From Avena insularis (lineage: Eukaryota > Streptophyta > Magnoliopsida > Poales > Poaceae): a stretch of DNA of 64,000 nt. Below are positions 33,372-45,003 of this stretch, piece by piece; positions within the stretch are counted from its first letter, which is position 1; each line of letters opens with the position of its first letter. The translations under genes were made by a program, and so were the position numbers. Location: NCBI GenBank assembly GCA_023614405.1, contig CM042693.1, forward strand, positions 159,542,731 to 159,606,730, written 5' to 3'. The notes under the pieces were generated by a model, which saw nothing but the letters and a program-made list of their open reading frames with translations, had not been told where the DNA came from and did no database searches.

Positions 33372-33388
33372 TGGCGCCAACCGTGGGG
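33372..33388 (+). promoter_or_regulatory. Element C primer-binding site
   Basis: TGGCGCCAACCGTGGGG lies one base after the 5' LTR, the usual place for tRNA priming of minus-strand DNA. The tRNA is not assigned. Confidence 0.8.
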
Positions 33389-33460
33389 CCTGGCCGGTCT
33401 GGCCGGTGTTCTGCGGCGAGATCCAATCTTCCCATCAACGAGACGGTCGCCACCGGCCGC

Positions 33461-35740
33461 ATGATAGCGATCGGCGAGATGCTCCAAATCTTGCCGAGCA
33501 GCTACGTCCCGGCGGCGCGACCCGTCACGCACAGCGTGATCCTGCCGGTCGGCACGATCAGCCTCTTTGTCGGCCTCACCGACGTCATCATCTCGGAGGA
33601 CTCGGCTCGCATCCGCGAGTCGCCGCCCCGCGATCGGCTCTCCGAGAGCCAGATCCGCACGATCCATCGCCGCCCGAAGTACAACTCGCCCACAAAGAAC
33701 GGCGAAAACTCAGCGGCCGCAGAAGACGCGGCCCTCAACGACGACGCCGACTCGGCGACCCCGGCGTCACTCACCGGATCCATCACCGCGGCTTCACCCG
33801 CGGGCTCCATCACCCAGGTATCCAACGTGGGAGACTTCGAGGACCCCTCCATCCTCGGGATCTTCGACTTCGACTCCGGGTCGGAAAACTCCGCCGACCT
33901 CCATGATGGAACCGGTCGCCACGCCGCGACCTACATGGCGACCGACACCGAGCCGCCGGAGGACCCCTTCTCCACCCCAATTCCTCCTAACTCCACGATG
34001 ATGGAGGTCGAGGAACTCCACCTGAAACTGGCGGAGGCAGTGCGCAAGGAGCAAGCCTAGCGCGAAAAATTTCGCCTCGAGCAGGTGACGGCGCAGGAGC
34101 TATCGCGCTACCACCAGCAGCGGATCAGGTCGCGCCTGAACCCCACCGTTCAGGGGCGCGCCCTGAACTTCGACGATGAAAACGACCCGGCCCGCGTGGC
34201 CGAGCGCGCGATCTGTGAGAACGCGCCACCAGGAGGAAGCGCCCGGCCCCCGCCAGGGTCGACGGCGATGGGCGTCCCACCTCCACCCAACCGCACACCC
34301 CCAGGGACCAGCCGCGGATAGTGGTCTCCTCACGGGAGCGAGACGCAAACGGACTCCCACTGTTCTCCACCCCGATGGACAACCTCGTGGTGGGCCGACA
34401 ACATCACGGCCACCGGCGACGGCGCCCTACAGATCCAGTACATCAGGGCCCTGCTCGCAAAGGCCGTCGAGCAGCAAAACGCAGGCGCCGACTCGCAGGG
34501 TCGAGTGTACTCGCGTTCTTCGGGAAGCAGAGCGGCCTCGAGCGGCTGCCCAATGGCGGCAAACACCCTCAACTGCCCGCCACCAGAGCCACTGCAGCTC
34601 CAACACCGACCCGCGAACGCGGCACTCTCCACCAACGACCCCAGGCCAGCGACCAACTTCGTCGCCGCCAACGGTCAACCCATCGACGCCCGCACCCACA
34701 TCATCAACAACCAAAGCTGGCGCGCACGCCAGCCCGATGACCTGCGACACATCCTAACCAATCGCCATGACGGTGAGCCAATGGGGTCGCTAAGTCGACT
34801 CAGCCCCAAGTGCTTCGGACCGATGATCCGAGGCGAGAAGTACCCGCCGAACTTCAAGGCACCGAAGGACATAGAAAAGAACGACCCCTCGTACGACCCC
34901 GCCGTCTGGCCCGATACGTACCTCATGGCAATGGGGATCGCAGGCCACACCGACCTGCTAGCCGCCCGTTACCTCCCCCTGATGATGGAGGGGACGTGCA
35001 GGCAGTGGATCAACACCCTCCCCCAGGATAGTATCGACTCCTGGGAGGAGATGCGTGACGCCTTCGTTAGGCACTTCGAGTGCTCCTACACCCGTGCCAC
35101 CACCATCGAGGACCTGGAGCGATGTGTCCAGGGACCTCGCGAGTCGACCCGCAACTGGGTGCAGTGGTGGCAAGAACTCTGGTACAACGCGGTCGGCATC
35201 CACCCGGACACCGCGATCCATTGCTTCAAGACCTCGTGCCACTACGAGCCCTTGGTCGCCAAGCTCAAGCGACACTCTCGCACACTCGACAACATACCGG
35301 ACCTCCTCGATATCGCCAAATGATACGCGGAGGAAGATCCAAACCAGGAAACCGATGATGAGTCGGGAGGACAATGCCGCACGAGCGGCAACGACAGCGG
35401 ACGATGATCCGACCTACGCTATAGCAACACTCGCCTCACCGACAAGCGCCGCAGTGACGGGCGAGTCGACTTCGTCGCCAACGCCGGGCATGCACAACGC
35501 GAGCCCAAAAGCTTCCGCCGCGACGGAGGACAACGCCGCGACGGCGGCAACTACAAGGCCAAGCCAAGGTTCGACCCTGCGGCCCTCCTTAACCAACCTT
35601 GTGCGTTTCATAGCAGGGAAGGCAAACCTGCAACGCACACGACTGCCGACTGTCACACCCTCAGGGAGATCGAGAAGGCACGGCGAGCAAGGGAGGACCC
35701 CAACAATAACCCGCCAAACGGTGGAAAGTTCGGCAATGTG
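33461..35740 (+). pseudogene. gag: Element C gag with stops
   Basis: The first ATG after the primer site in the long frame is at 33461 (MIAIGEMLQILPSSY). An acidic, alanine- and serine-rich N-terminal region is followed by the Retrotrans_gag domain at about 34800-35320 (RYLPLMMEGTCRQWINTLP, SWEEMRDAFVRHFECSYTR), an arginine/glycine-rich stretch and the zinc motif C-x2-H-x8-H-x4-C at about 35600-35660. Stops lie at 34038-34040 and 34319-34321 (TAG), and 35321-35323 and about 35387 (TGA). All segments are in one frame. Confidence 0.88.
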
Positions 35741-36547
35741 GCCGGCTCGCTCCATACCTTCACCGGCTTCAACACGAAGCGCGAGAAGAAGGTCATCACC
35801 CGCGCCGTCGCCCTCAACGCGGTGGCCCAGGTGGACGTTCCCCAGTTCCTCAATTGGTCGGAGCAGCCCATCACCTGGAGCCGCCAGGACCACTCGCCGC
35901 GCATCGAGTACCCAGGCTGAGTCGCCCTGGTGGTCAAGCCAAAGGTGGGCGACTACTGGCTCCCCAAGACATTGATGGACGGCGGCAGCTCCATCAACAT
36001 CCTATACCTGGACACCTTCAGGCGGCTGCGGCTCCCGCAGTCGATGATCGAGACAACCCACACCACGTTCCACGGCATCGTCGGCAAGGTCACGCTGCCA
36101 GTCACCTTCGGCACACTAGCAAACTTCCGCACCGAGCGAATCGTCTTCGAGCTGGTGCCCTTCGACAGCCCCTACCACTGAGTCCTGGGGCGCCAGGCGT
36201 TCGCCAAGTTCATGGCAGCGCCACACTACGCGTACAACGCGATGAAGCTCCCTGGGTCGTGCGGCATCATCACCATCAACGGCGACCCAGACATGGCCGC
36301 CGAGTGCGAGGCCACAGGAGCAGAACTCGCCGACGCTGTCATCGCGGCAGAAACCAACTACGCCGATGAGCTCGCCAAGTACGCGAGCGGGGTCAACAAC
36401 GACGACCCCACCATACTCAAGAAGTCCAACTCGGAGGGCGCGAACACCTCAACCTTCGAGGCAACGACGCACACTCGCACCGTCGAGCTGGTCCCAGGCA
36501 ACTCCAGCCATACGGTGACGATTGGGACGGGCATGAGCCCAGCCTAG
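35741..36547 (+). pseudogene. Element C aspartic protease, active site altered
   Basis: The segment VPQFLNWSEQPITW leads into the active site, which reads MDGGSSINILY; elements A and B have DSGSS. The serine change should harm activity. FHGIVGKVTLPVTFG, LGRQAFAKFMAAPHYAY and MKLPGSCGIITI follow. Stops are at 35918-35920 (TGA), 36179-36181 (TGA) and 36545-36547 (TAG). Same frame as gag. Confidence 0.87.
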
Positions 36548-37400
36548 GAAGGCGCGCTCATCGAGTTCCTCCGTGAGAACAGGGACATCTTCGCATGGAA
36601 GCCCTCTGACATGCCTGGTGTCCCTAGGGAGCTCGCTGAGCACAAGCTAAACGCCGACCCCAAAGTGTGACCCGTCAAAAAGTCGCTGCGGCCCTTCAAT
36701 GAAGAGCGCCGCCGAGCCATCACCGATGAGGTGCAGCGTCTACTCGCTGCAGGCTTCATTCGGCCAATCAAGTACTCCAAGTGGCTAGCAAACCCAGTCC
36801 TAGTCGAGAAGAAGAACGGGACCTAGAGGATGTGTATCGACTACACAAACTTGAACAGCGCCTGCCCAAAGGAGTAGTTCGTCCTCCCGCGGATTGACCA
36901 AATAATCGATTCCACCGCAGGCTCGGAGTCGCTATGTTTCCTCGACGCCTACTCTGGGTACAACCAGATCAAAATGGCTGTCGAGGACGAGAAGAAGACG
37001 GCGTTCATCACGCCATTCGGAGCCTTCTGCTAGACCGCCATGACCTTCGGTCTCAAGAACGCCGGGGCAACCTACCAGCGGTGCATGCAGGAGTGCCTCG
37101 CGAGCCAAATTGGCCGCAACATCCACGTCTATATCGACGACGTGGTCGTGAAATCCGCTCGCCAGGGTGACCTACTCGCCGACCTGGCAGAAACGTTCGC
37201 CAACTTGAGAAAATACAAGATAAAGCTTAACCCAGGCAAATGCACCTTCGGTGTACCAGCAGGAAAACTACGGGGGTACGTCGTCTCCAAGCGAGGGATC
37301 GAGGTGAACCCCACCAAGATCGACACGATCGCCCGACTCGGCAAACCCAAGTGCCTGCACGACATCCAGAAGCTGGCCGGGCGAGTAGCGGCCCTCAGTC
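36548..37400 (+). pseudogene. pol: Element C reverse transcriptase
   Basis: Motifs in order are FLRENRDIFAWKPSDMPG, NPVLVEKKNGT, RMCIDYTNLNSACPKE, SLCFLDAYSGYNQIKM, TFGLKNAGATYQRCM and YIDDVVVKS (about 37130-37150). All three catalytic aspartates are present. Stops break the frame near 36668, 36824, 36875 and 37034, where relatives have arginine, tryptophan, aspartate/proline and tyrosine positions. There is no frameshift in this part. Confidence 0.92.
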
Positions 37401-38450
37401 GCTTCATCCCCCGCCTGGGTGAAAAGGCAATGCCCCTATACCGCCTGATGCGCAAGAACCCCACCTTCCAGTGGGACAAGGAGGCGGATGACGCGCTTCG
37501 CGACCTCAAGAAGGTGCTACTCGCCGCACCGCTACTCGCCGCCCCCGACGACAAAGAACCCATGCTGGTTTATGTCGCGGCCTCTGAGCGCGTCGTCAGC
37601 GCCGTCATGGTCGTCGAGCGACCGGAGGAAGGAAAGGAGCACCCAGTACAGCGACCAGTGTACTACATCAGCGAGGTCCTCATCGAGTCGCGCCAGCGAT
37701 ACCCGCAGTACCAGAAGCTGGTATACGCGGTCTTCAGAGCACAGCGGCGCCTGCCGCACTACATCTAGGAGCACCCGATAACGGTCGTTTCCTCAGCACC
37801 ACAGCAAGACATCATCCAGAATCATGAGGCGCATGGCGGGTCGCCAAGTGGGCCGTTGAAATCGGCGTCCACAACATCAAATACGAGCCACGAAAAGCGA
37901 TCAAGTCATAGGCCCTAGCGGACTTCATCGCCGACTGGGAAGAGGCCCAGCAGCCAGAGAAGCTGCCATACCTCCATTACTGGAGCCTGTACTTCGACGA
38001 CTCCAAGAACGCGGACGGCGTAGGCGCAGGGATCGTGCTAACTTCACCGAAGGGCGACAAGCTAAGCTACGTCCTCTGCCTCGACTTCACCCCCTGCACC
38101 AACAACATGGCCGAGTACGAGGCCTTACTCCACGGAATGCGAGCTGCCAGGGAGATGAACGTCAACCGCCTACGCTGCTACGGAGACTCCGACCTCGTCG
38201 CTGGACAAGTCGCCGGCACCTGCGATGCCGTCTCCCCCACCATGGCGGCATACCGCCAAGCAGTGGACAAGCTGGGCGGACACTTCGCAGGCTACTCCGT
38301 CGAGTGGATTGACAGGCGGAAGAATGAGGAGGCCCACGCACTCTCTCGCATCGGGTCGGCTCGACTCTCACCACCCGCCGGCGTCTTCCTCGACACGATC
38401 ACCAAGCCATCAGTCTCCCCCCGAGGGAGATCGACATTGGAGTCCCGCTA
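37401..38450 (+). pseudogene. pol: Element C RNase H and second RNase H
   Basis: The connection and RNase H (FQWDKEADDALRDLKKVLL, MLVYVAASERVVSAVMVVE, VYYISEVLIESRQRYPQYQ) end at a TAG at 37766-37768. A frame change near 37840 leads to the second, archaeal-type RNase H at about 37977-38374 (YWSLYFDDSKNADGVGAG, NNMAEYEALLHGMRAA, CYGDSDLVAGQV, NEEAHALSRIGSARL). The original frame returns near 38415 at a run of six cytosines. The two shifts are opposite in sense. Confidence 0.87.
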
Positions 38451-39739
38451 CAGCTGGACGCAGCCCTGGTCGCACTCGTCACCGAGCCAGACGACTGGAC
38501 CAGGCCCTACATCCCTACTTAGAGGCCGGCACCTTGCCGGCAAATGAGACGGATGCGAGGATGATCGCACGCCGATGCAAGTCCTACACCATCATCGACG
38601 GCGAGCTCCACAAGCGCAGCGTCACCGGCGTGTTCCAACGCTGCCTCCAACCCGCCGAAGGACGCAAGATCCTCCACGACATCCACTCCGGCGACTACGG
38701 CCACCATGCCGGCGCCCGCTCTCTAGTCGCCAAGGCTATGCGGCATGGATTCTACTGGCCCACCGCACACGCCGACGCCGTCGACATTGTCCAGCGGTGC
38801 GCCGGGTGCTAGAAGTACGCCAACCAGACGCACGTGCCAAGCTCGGCGCTGAAGACAATCCCCATCACCTGGCCATTCTCCGTGTGGGGCATGGATATGG
38901 TAGTCCCCTTCAAAAAGGCCCCTTCCGGCTACACCCACCTCCTGGTCGCAGTCGACAAATTCACAAAGTGGGTGGAGGCCAAGCCAGTCCGGAAATGCGA
39001 CGGGAAGACCGCCACTAAGTTCCTACGCGAGCTCATATATCGCTATGGGTTCCCAAATAGCATCATCACGGACAACAGCACCAACTTCGCCAAAGGAGCC
39101 ATGGCCGAATTCTGCGAAGAACACCACATCCGGCTCGACCTCGCATCAGTCACCCACCCGGAATCCAACGGCCAGGCGGAACGGGCCAATCAAAGCATCC
39201 TCCACGGCCTGAAGCCGCGACTCCAAGTACCACTCGAGCGCACCGCCGGGTGTTGGGTCGAGGAGCTACCCTCCATCATCTGGGGCATCCGCACCTCGGT
39301 CAACAGGTCGACAGGATTCACCCCCTTCTTCATGGTGTATGGCGCCAAGGCAGTCTTGCCCACCGACCTTGAGCATGACTCGTCGCGGGTCGTCCACTAC
39401 ACGGAGGCTGCGAACGAACTCGCACGACAGGATGGAGTCGATCAACTCAATGAAGCACGCGACCTAGCTCGCTCGCGCACCGCCATCTACCAACAAGGAC
39501 TCCGCCGCTACCACAGCCGGCGGATGAAAACGCGCACCTTCCAAGAAGGCGACCTGGTGCTGCGCCTCATCCAGGACAAAAAAGGCATGCACAAGCTTTC
39601 CCCCCCATGGGAGGGACCATTCGCCATCAGGCGCGTACTCAGCAACGACGCCTACTACCTCATCGACGTCCGCGGGGACGGCGAACTCGACGTCAAGCGA
39701 CCATGGAATGTAAACCTCCTACGGAAGTTCTATTCCTAG
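38451..39739 (+). CDS. pol: Element C integrase, near-intact
   Basis: The H2C2 zinc-binding region (DIHSGDYGHHAGARSL ... IVQRCAGC) ends at a TAG at 38810-38812. The core and C-terminal region from 38834 to 39739 are open for 301 codons. Core residues are WGMDMVVPF, IITDNSTNF and ESNGQAERAN, giving a complete D,D(35)E set. The C-terminal part has KLSPPWEGPF and ends WNVNLLRKFYS. One stop in the zinc region is the only break. As part of a larger broken polyprotein it is unlikely to be made. Confidence 0.88.
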
Positions 39740-40581
39740 AACTCAACATATGTACTCTCTAGTCGCTATGAAATAAAAAGAATCAGTTACCGCAAATTGC
39801 GCTTACTCTCCGTGTCTTGTGCCACTCGCACTCGTAATAACAGTGTCAAGCTAACCGCAGAAGTCAACCTTTGGTAAAGCGATCGGCACGGCTAAGTAGT
39901 GCGATGCAAGCGCACTGGGTCACCTCAGATTTTACATCGTCCACGAAAAACGCCTACCCGGAGCCCCATTGAGTCGCTTAGTTCGACCGGGTTTCACGAG
40001 CCAAGACAACTGCCTTCGCTTCTCACAGCGACCACGATCCTCCGCATCCTCGACATAGCGACTCGAACGGCCACGTACCACGCTCGGGGACTGATGACCA
40101 GTTCAGCGCGAGCGGTCGGGAAAACGCCAAGTATGAGAGCATGCCCAGGACTTGCCACGCGACTAACCCCACGAGCCAGGCAGGAGTGGTGCGCTCAAAC
40201 TAACGCGCCAAGTCCTCAACCACCCTCGAGTCGCTCCTAGAACAACCAAGTACCACGCTCGGGGACTCGGCCACCCGACCTCGTTCGCGCAAGGGAAAAC
40301 GGTGAAGTACAGAGCGCTCAAGGGAGTCGCCTAGCGACTGGCTCTTTGAGTCTGGGCGAGTTGACCACAATAACAAAACATTCAATAACCACAAACATAT
40401 CACACACGAGGTAAACCCCACAAAAGGGCGGACGCGCTCGGGGACTCGTTCAACCACAAAACACATGACAAATCACAAAACAAACACGATGCCACATTCA
40501 TAGCATGTTGCAATCATCTCAGAATACAAAATATGCCCAAACGACAGGTATGCTACTAACACCCCATGGCAAACTATTCTA
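39740..40581 (+). other. Spacer between integrase and accessory gene of element C, with polypurine-like repeats
   Basis: The 842 bp carry no convincing coding sequence. CTCGGGGACT occurs at 40083-40092, about 40258-40268 and 40437-40446, each preceded by an ACGCG- or ACCACG-like context. The same ten bases are in the polypurine tract at 44406-44414. The transcripts from both sides must end here. Confidence 0.7.
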
Positions 40582-43500
40582 TTATGCAGGCTTCGACGAC
40601 GACTCGCCAGCACCCTTGCGATTGCGGATGAACGGCATGTACGGGTTTGACGGGTAGGTCGTCAACTCACCCGCCATCGCCGCGCGGAAGGGCTGCTCGA
40701 CCTTGAAGTCCCGGTGCTGCGGCTCGGGGTCGTTGGGTGCGACGACCGTCTCCTGGTACGGAAGGAGGTCGCCCATTGCCCAGACACGCTCGGAGTACAT
40801 CGCGGCGCGGTCCTTCAACTTGAGAACCTCAGAGAGCTCCACCGCGCCAGTCGACGACGGGTAGCCACTCGTCACGTCGTCGAGGTCGAAGTCCTCCGGG
40901 AAGTGAGCAAGACCAAGGCTAAGCGCCGTCGCTGCTCCACGCCGGAACACCGATCGCGTCATGAACTCAACGACCGAGGGCGCCTTCTCCAAGTACTTCC
41001 ACACCTTGACAAGGTCACTAGGAATTACTTCTGTGGGCGATATCTCCTGGAGGTAGGCTCGGATGCATGTCGCCGACAACGTCGCCGAGTCAACGAGCGT
41101 GGCCACACATTGCCGCTCATCGAACGAGCTTGCCTCTTCCGCGCTATCAAGGATGCGACCTGCGAATAGAAGATAACAGTGAGTACGTCGGACATCACAA
41201 AAGGCACATGCTATTAGCGGGGGCAAATACACTCACCAATCAAGGGGCGGGACAGATCCGTGATGAAGCGTTGAAGCGAAGTATAATCGTCCTGAAGCCC
41301 AGCAACAAGGGCGTCGGACACTTTACGATCCTCTGCGGCGGCAGTAATGGCGGCCTTGGCTCGTCCATCCGCCGAGCTCGCTTCCTCCTTCGCCTACCTC
41401 AGCTCGCGCTTGAGATCGGCGATCCGCTTCTCAGCCGAGCTCAATGCCGATTGAGCCATTGCCAACTCATCCGCTGGGACAAGTCCCTAGCAAGCCTCCT
41501 ACGCCTTCGCGGCAACTTACTGAAGCCCCTTGTTCGCCTCTCAGACGGCGACTAGTTCCTTCTCCACGTGGTGTTTAGCCGCCAATCGGTCAGCTGATTC
41601 ACGTTGCAGACCCTGCACATAACTCAAACAGTCAACCAAAGCGAAACCCTAAGTGCCCACCCGCTGAAATTCAGCGAGTACGCACTCGGGGACTGGCAAT
41701 CAAAAAATCCTAAGTGCCCACCCACTGAAATCCAGCGAGTGCGCACTCGGGGACTGGACGCGAAAAATAACAACACGACACTAAAAGAATCAGACCGCTG
41801 CAACCCACCGGCCTGATCCTCGGGGACTGGACATACCTAGATGGCTGCGCCGAGCATTCCATGAAGTTGTAGCGCATCCACGGATGCGAGGAGAGCCGGC
41901 GTGTGCCCACTACGCTGCTCGACCTCCGCGTCGGAGACCCCAGGTGTGCGGCTCGAGGGCGAGGTCCCACTCGCTGTAGCCGATCTGGCCATGAAGCGTG
42001 GGAACGTGGCGATGGAGGCACCGGCACCAAAGGAGACCGGCTCGGTCACCCCAGGCGAGGGAGCACCCTCCTTCGTGGGTACGGCCGCCTCCACCGCTGG
42101 TTCACTCGGTGCAATCGCCGTGTCGTCGGAGATCGTGACGACGTCGTCACCCTTGGCCTTCTTTGCGCTATCCGCAGGGACGACGACTTCGTCCGCCTTC
42201 CTCTTCCGGGAGGGATCCTCTTCGCTGACGACGGGTGGCACCTTAGCCACAGTCGGGTGGCCTATCTTCTTTGTTCCGGTCCTGTAAATCGATCCTGTGA
42301 GCAAGACAATTCAAGCTGCTATGAAAGACAAAGGTAGATGAGCAAACTCACTTGGCGACTGGAATGAAGCGTAGCCCCGTGCGGAGGCTGGCCGGCTTCT
42401 CCAGTTTAGGGCCCAGTCGGCGGCTGAGGCCCATCTCCAGGACGTCGCGTGCCCAAGACACAAACGACTTCTTCATTGTCGAAGCTGCAACGGGAGCTTC
42501 TAGGACATCTTCAGCAAGAGTTTCCTTGCGAGGTGAAGCCGCCGCGGCTGGAGCGGCCCCTAGCCCAGAGACTGGGACGAACGAGGCCAGTGGCACCTCG
42601 ATAGTGGCCATGTCCAGCGCGGCTGCTGTCGGCGGAGCCTCGTCCTTGGCCGGGCTGGGGGCGTCGGAGCTGCTCGCCGAGTGCGGTGGCGAGGCCGGCC
42701 TCATCGGCTTCGTCTTCTTCTTCGGAGGAGCCTTTTTCTCCTTCTTCTTCTTCTTCGACGGAGTAGCCTCGCGGCGCGAGGTGGTCTCCAGAAGTTCGTC
42801 ATCATCATCATGACGCTCGAGGCTTTTACTCGCCTCAAGCTCACGCTGACGCTGCCCGCGGGTCTTGCGGACCAGCGGGGCGACCTCCTCCTCGGACTCG
42901 TCGTCGCCGTTGCTCTCATCGCTCCCGGCGTCGCCTTTGGTGGGAGGTGACTCGCCCATGTCCTGGACGGACGAGCTCGAATTCTCGTCGTCTGAAGGCG
43001 GGAGCCATCCCTCCACCACTTGGAATAGCTGCAATGAACACAAAATGAAATTAGACCGACCGCGACTGCAAAAATTGCGACTGCGAATGATGCGAGGTGA
43101 CTTACCGTTGGGGCTGCATGCTTTGCGGTGTAGGGGGCGACTCTAGCCTTTGCGTCCAGGTACACCGCCTGGGTGATCTTCTTCAGTGCTGAGGTGTAGT
43201 CCTCAAGCTTCCACTCGGCGAGGCAGGACTTCGTTGAGTCCTCCCGGCCCGAGTACTGGTACATGTAGTGGTCGCGCCGAGCCAGAGGGACGAGCCGCCG
43301 CCCGAGCCAGCAGTTGTATAAGTTGATCGTCTGGAGGCCCTTCTTCTTCAGCCCGCGGATGGTTTGAAGCATTTCGTCCACGACCATCCGCTGGTCGCTG
43401 GGGAGCTTGCCGACTTGAAGCCGGCGCGGCTCGGACCGGTTGGCGGAGTACCGTGGGATCGCCGTCTCGCCCTCCGGGGTCGCCTCGGCAACATAGAACC

Positions 43501-43978
43501 AAGACTTCTTCCAGTCGCTCGCCGCCTTGGCAGGCAGCATCAAGTCAAAGAACGAAGCCTTCGACTTCAGCTGGAATGTTAGGCCGCCCGCGGCAAGCAT
43601 TGGGCCGCCTGCTTCCTCGCGGCTGATCCGTCCGTGGAACAGATCTTGCCACAGAGGGAAGTAGGGCCGGCAGCCCAAATAGCACTCGCAGAACGCCACG
43701 AAGATGGTGAGCTGCTCGATGCTGTGTGGACCCATGTCCGATGGTTGGATCCCGTAGTAAGCGCAGAAGCGCCGGAAGAACAGGGACGTGGGGAATCCTA
43801 ACCCCCATTCTAGGTGGCTGGTGAAACAGATGAACTCTCCCTCGCGCGGGTTCGGAGTCAAATCTCCGGCCGCGGGGATGCGCCAACAGCCGGCGCGCAG
43901 AATCTCGGCCTCCTCGAAGGACGCCAGTTGCGCCCTCGTACACTTAGATCTACCCCAAGGTTCGGTGGATAGGGCCAT
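40582..43978 (-). pseudogene. Element C accessory gene: five-exon, PF04195-like, basic region, coiled coil
   Basis: The preferred start is ATG 43978 (MALSTEPWGRSKCTRAQL); an in-frame ATG at 44056 is possible. Inferred exons are 43978-43106, 43028-42352, 42294-41837, 41612-41237 and 41159-40582, with GT and AG borders. Exon 1 has no stop in 291 codons and holds the PF04195-like domain (ICFTSHLEWGLGFPTSLFF, TIFVAFCECYLGCRPYFPLW, KSWFYVAEATPEGE). Exon 2 has long lysine runs (PSKKKKKEKKAPPKKK). Exon 3 has RKRKADEVVV and ends in a TAG. Exon 4 is a coiled coil with five stops, three at likely former CAG codons. Exon 5 is an open C-terminal domain. Function unknown. It is less decayed than gag-pol apart from exon 4. 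Confidence 0.78.
41640..41830 (+). repeat. Tandem ~61-bp units with CTCGGGGACT in an accessory-gene intron (element C)
   Basis: Two units (about 41647-41707 and 41708-41762) share CCTAAGTGCCCACCC, CTGAAAT and CAGCGAGT followed by CGCACTCGGGGACTGG. A third partial copy of the last motif is at 41819-41829. They fall in the intron between exons 3 and 4 of the minus-strand gene. Confidence 0.8.
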
Positions 43979-44099
43979 GGCGGAAGGATCTGTGGGGGAT
44001 CGGAGGATTTCGGGTCGGCTGGATCGCGATGCGAAGGAAGGCGAGAGTGCGTGCAATCGGAGGAAATGGCGAGGAGATGGTTCTCTGATCGCCTGCCAT

Positions 44100-44115
44100 T
44101 CCCCTTATATAGCGG
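44100..44115 (-). promoter_or_regulatory. Putative TATA box of element C accessory gene
   Basis: The minus strand reads GCTATATAAGGGG around 44104-44111. It is about 50 bp before the ATG at 44056 and 125 bp before the ATG at 43978, and it lies well outside the LTR. It suggests an internal promoter facing away from the 3' LTR. Confidence 0.6.
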
Positions 44116-44405
44116 TTGTTACCCGCCAAATCAGGGAGCCGTTACTACGTGGTGATTACGCCAAAAGTTACCGTTGGATTACCCCAACGGCTAGTTTGAC
44201 CACGCTTAACGGTCCAACTTCAGCCACTCGGCTCGCCGACCTGATCACTATGACAGTGTTTCGCCGACTCGACTCGCCAAAGCTGCGATCAGGATGACTA
44301 GCTTTCTCCTTTATACAGGAGCCTGCCGACGATTCGACTGGATGTCTACTCTGGAGCCGTATACTCCGACTGCCAGCAGCCACCTACGTCCCATCGACGA
44401 CGGCC

Positions 44406-44416
44406 TCGGGGACTAC
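44406..44416 (+). promoter_or_regulatory. Element C polypurine tract
   Basis: TCGGGGACTAC directly precedes the TG of the 3' LTR. Copies of the CTCGGGGACT core recur upstream in this element. Confidence 0.68.
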
Positions 44417-44904
44417 TGATGGGGATGTGCCTACCGGGGTATACCCAGCAGGACGTTTCCGATCGGCCAGAATGGCGCCAGTGGGCCTGCAAGACGGCGA
44501 CTGGATCAAGGCCCGGTATGGATCCAAGCGACTGGAAGCTGAAGGCCCAGGCGAGTAGATAGGCCCAGTCGGATTAGGTCAAACGATTACCGAAGCCTTA
44601 ACTGAATCGGTTGAGATATGTAAACCCTAGGGGAGGTGAGTCTATATAAACCTCCCTGCAGGGCGAGTAGAGATACGTTCCATCATACACCCAAGCGACT
44701 CGCCGCCTAGCCGCCGAGCTCGCCCATTGTACCACCTTCATAATATAATCTAGCAGGAGTAGGTCTTTACCCTCCGGGGGGCCGAACCTGGGTAAATCCT
44801 TGTGTCTCCGCCCTCATCTCGCACCACAGATGGCTGGCCGCCCTTGCCCCTCGTTCTACTACTCGCTGCCGATTGCAGCATCTGCCATGACCATTCCCAC
44901 GACA
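44417..44904 (+). repeat. Element C 3' LTR (488 bp)
   Basis: Ends are TGATGGGGATG and CCCACGACA, followed by the target copy CTGGA. It is equal in length to the 5' LTR. Confidence 0.96.
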
Positions 44905-44986
44905 CTGGATATCCTCGAGCTCAGGGTTAAGCTTATGTCAGACGGAGGTCTAGGATTTGTTTAGCCCTGATCTCGGGGGTGTCACA
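44905..44986 (+). repeat. Element D 5' LTR, last part
   Basis: CTGGATATCCTCGAGCTCAG to GGGGGTGTCACA matches the end of the 3' LTR at 51533-51614. It resumes the LTR interrupted by element C. Confidence 0.9.
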
Positions 44987-44991
44987 GGTTT

Positions 44992-45003
44992 TGGTATCAT
45001 AGT
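44992..45003 (+). promoter_or_regulatory. Element D primer-binding site
   Basis: TGGTATCATAGT starts five bases after the LTR. The first eight bases match the initiator-methionine tRNA site (TGGTATCAGAGC) used by many plant elements. Confidence 0.7.

Larger units (their letters stand above)
32883..44904 (+). mobile_element. Element C: complete Tat-like Ty3/gypsy element with convergent accessory gene
   Basis: Two 488-bp LTRs and the exact duplication CTGGA (32878-32882 and 44905-44909) define it. The order is 5' LTR, primer site, gag, protease, reverse transcriptase, RNase H, second RNase H and integrase (ends 39739), a spacer, the accessory gene on the minus strand (43978-40582), polypurine tract and 3' LTR. 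By eye the LTRs differ by about 13 substitutions and a few indels, making it the youngest element I can date here. gag-pol has stops but few frameshifts. Confidence 0.96.

Noticed and set aside
33567..34001. Arginine/proline/threonine-rich frames overlapping element C gag
   Set aside because: High GC content makes all frames open; only the frame continuous with the Gag domain is supported.
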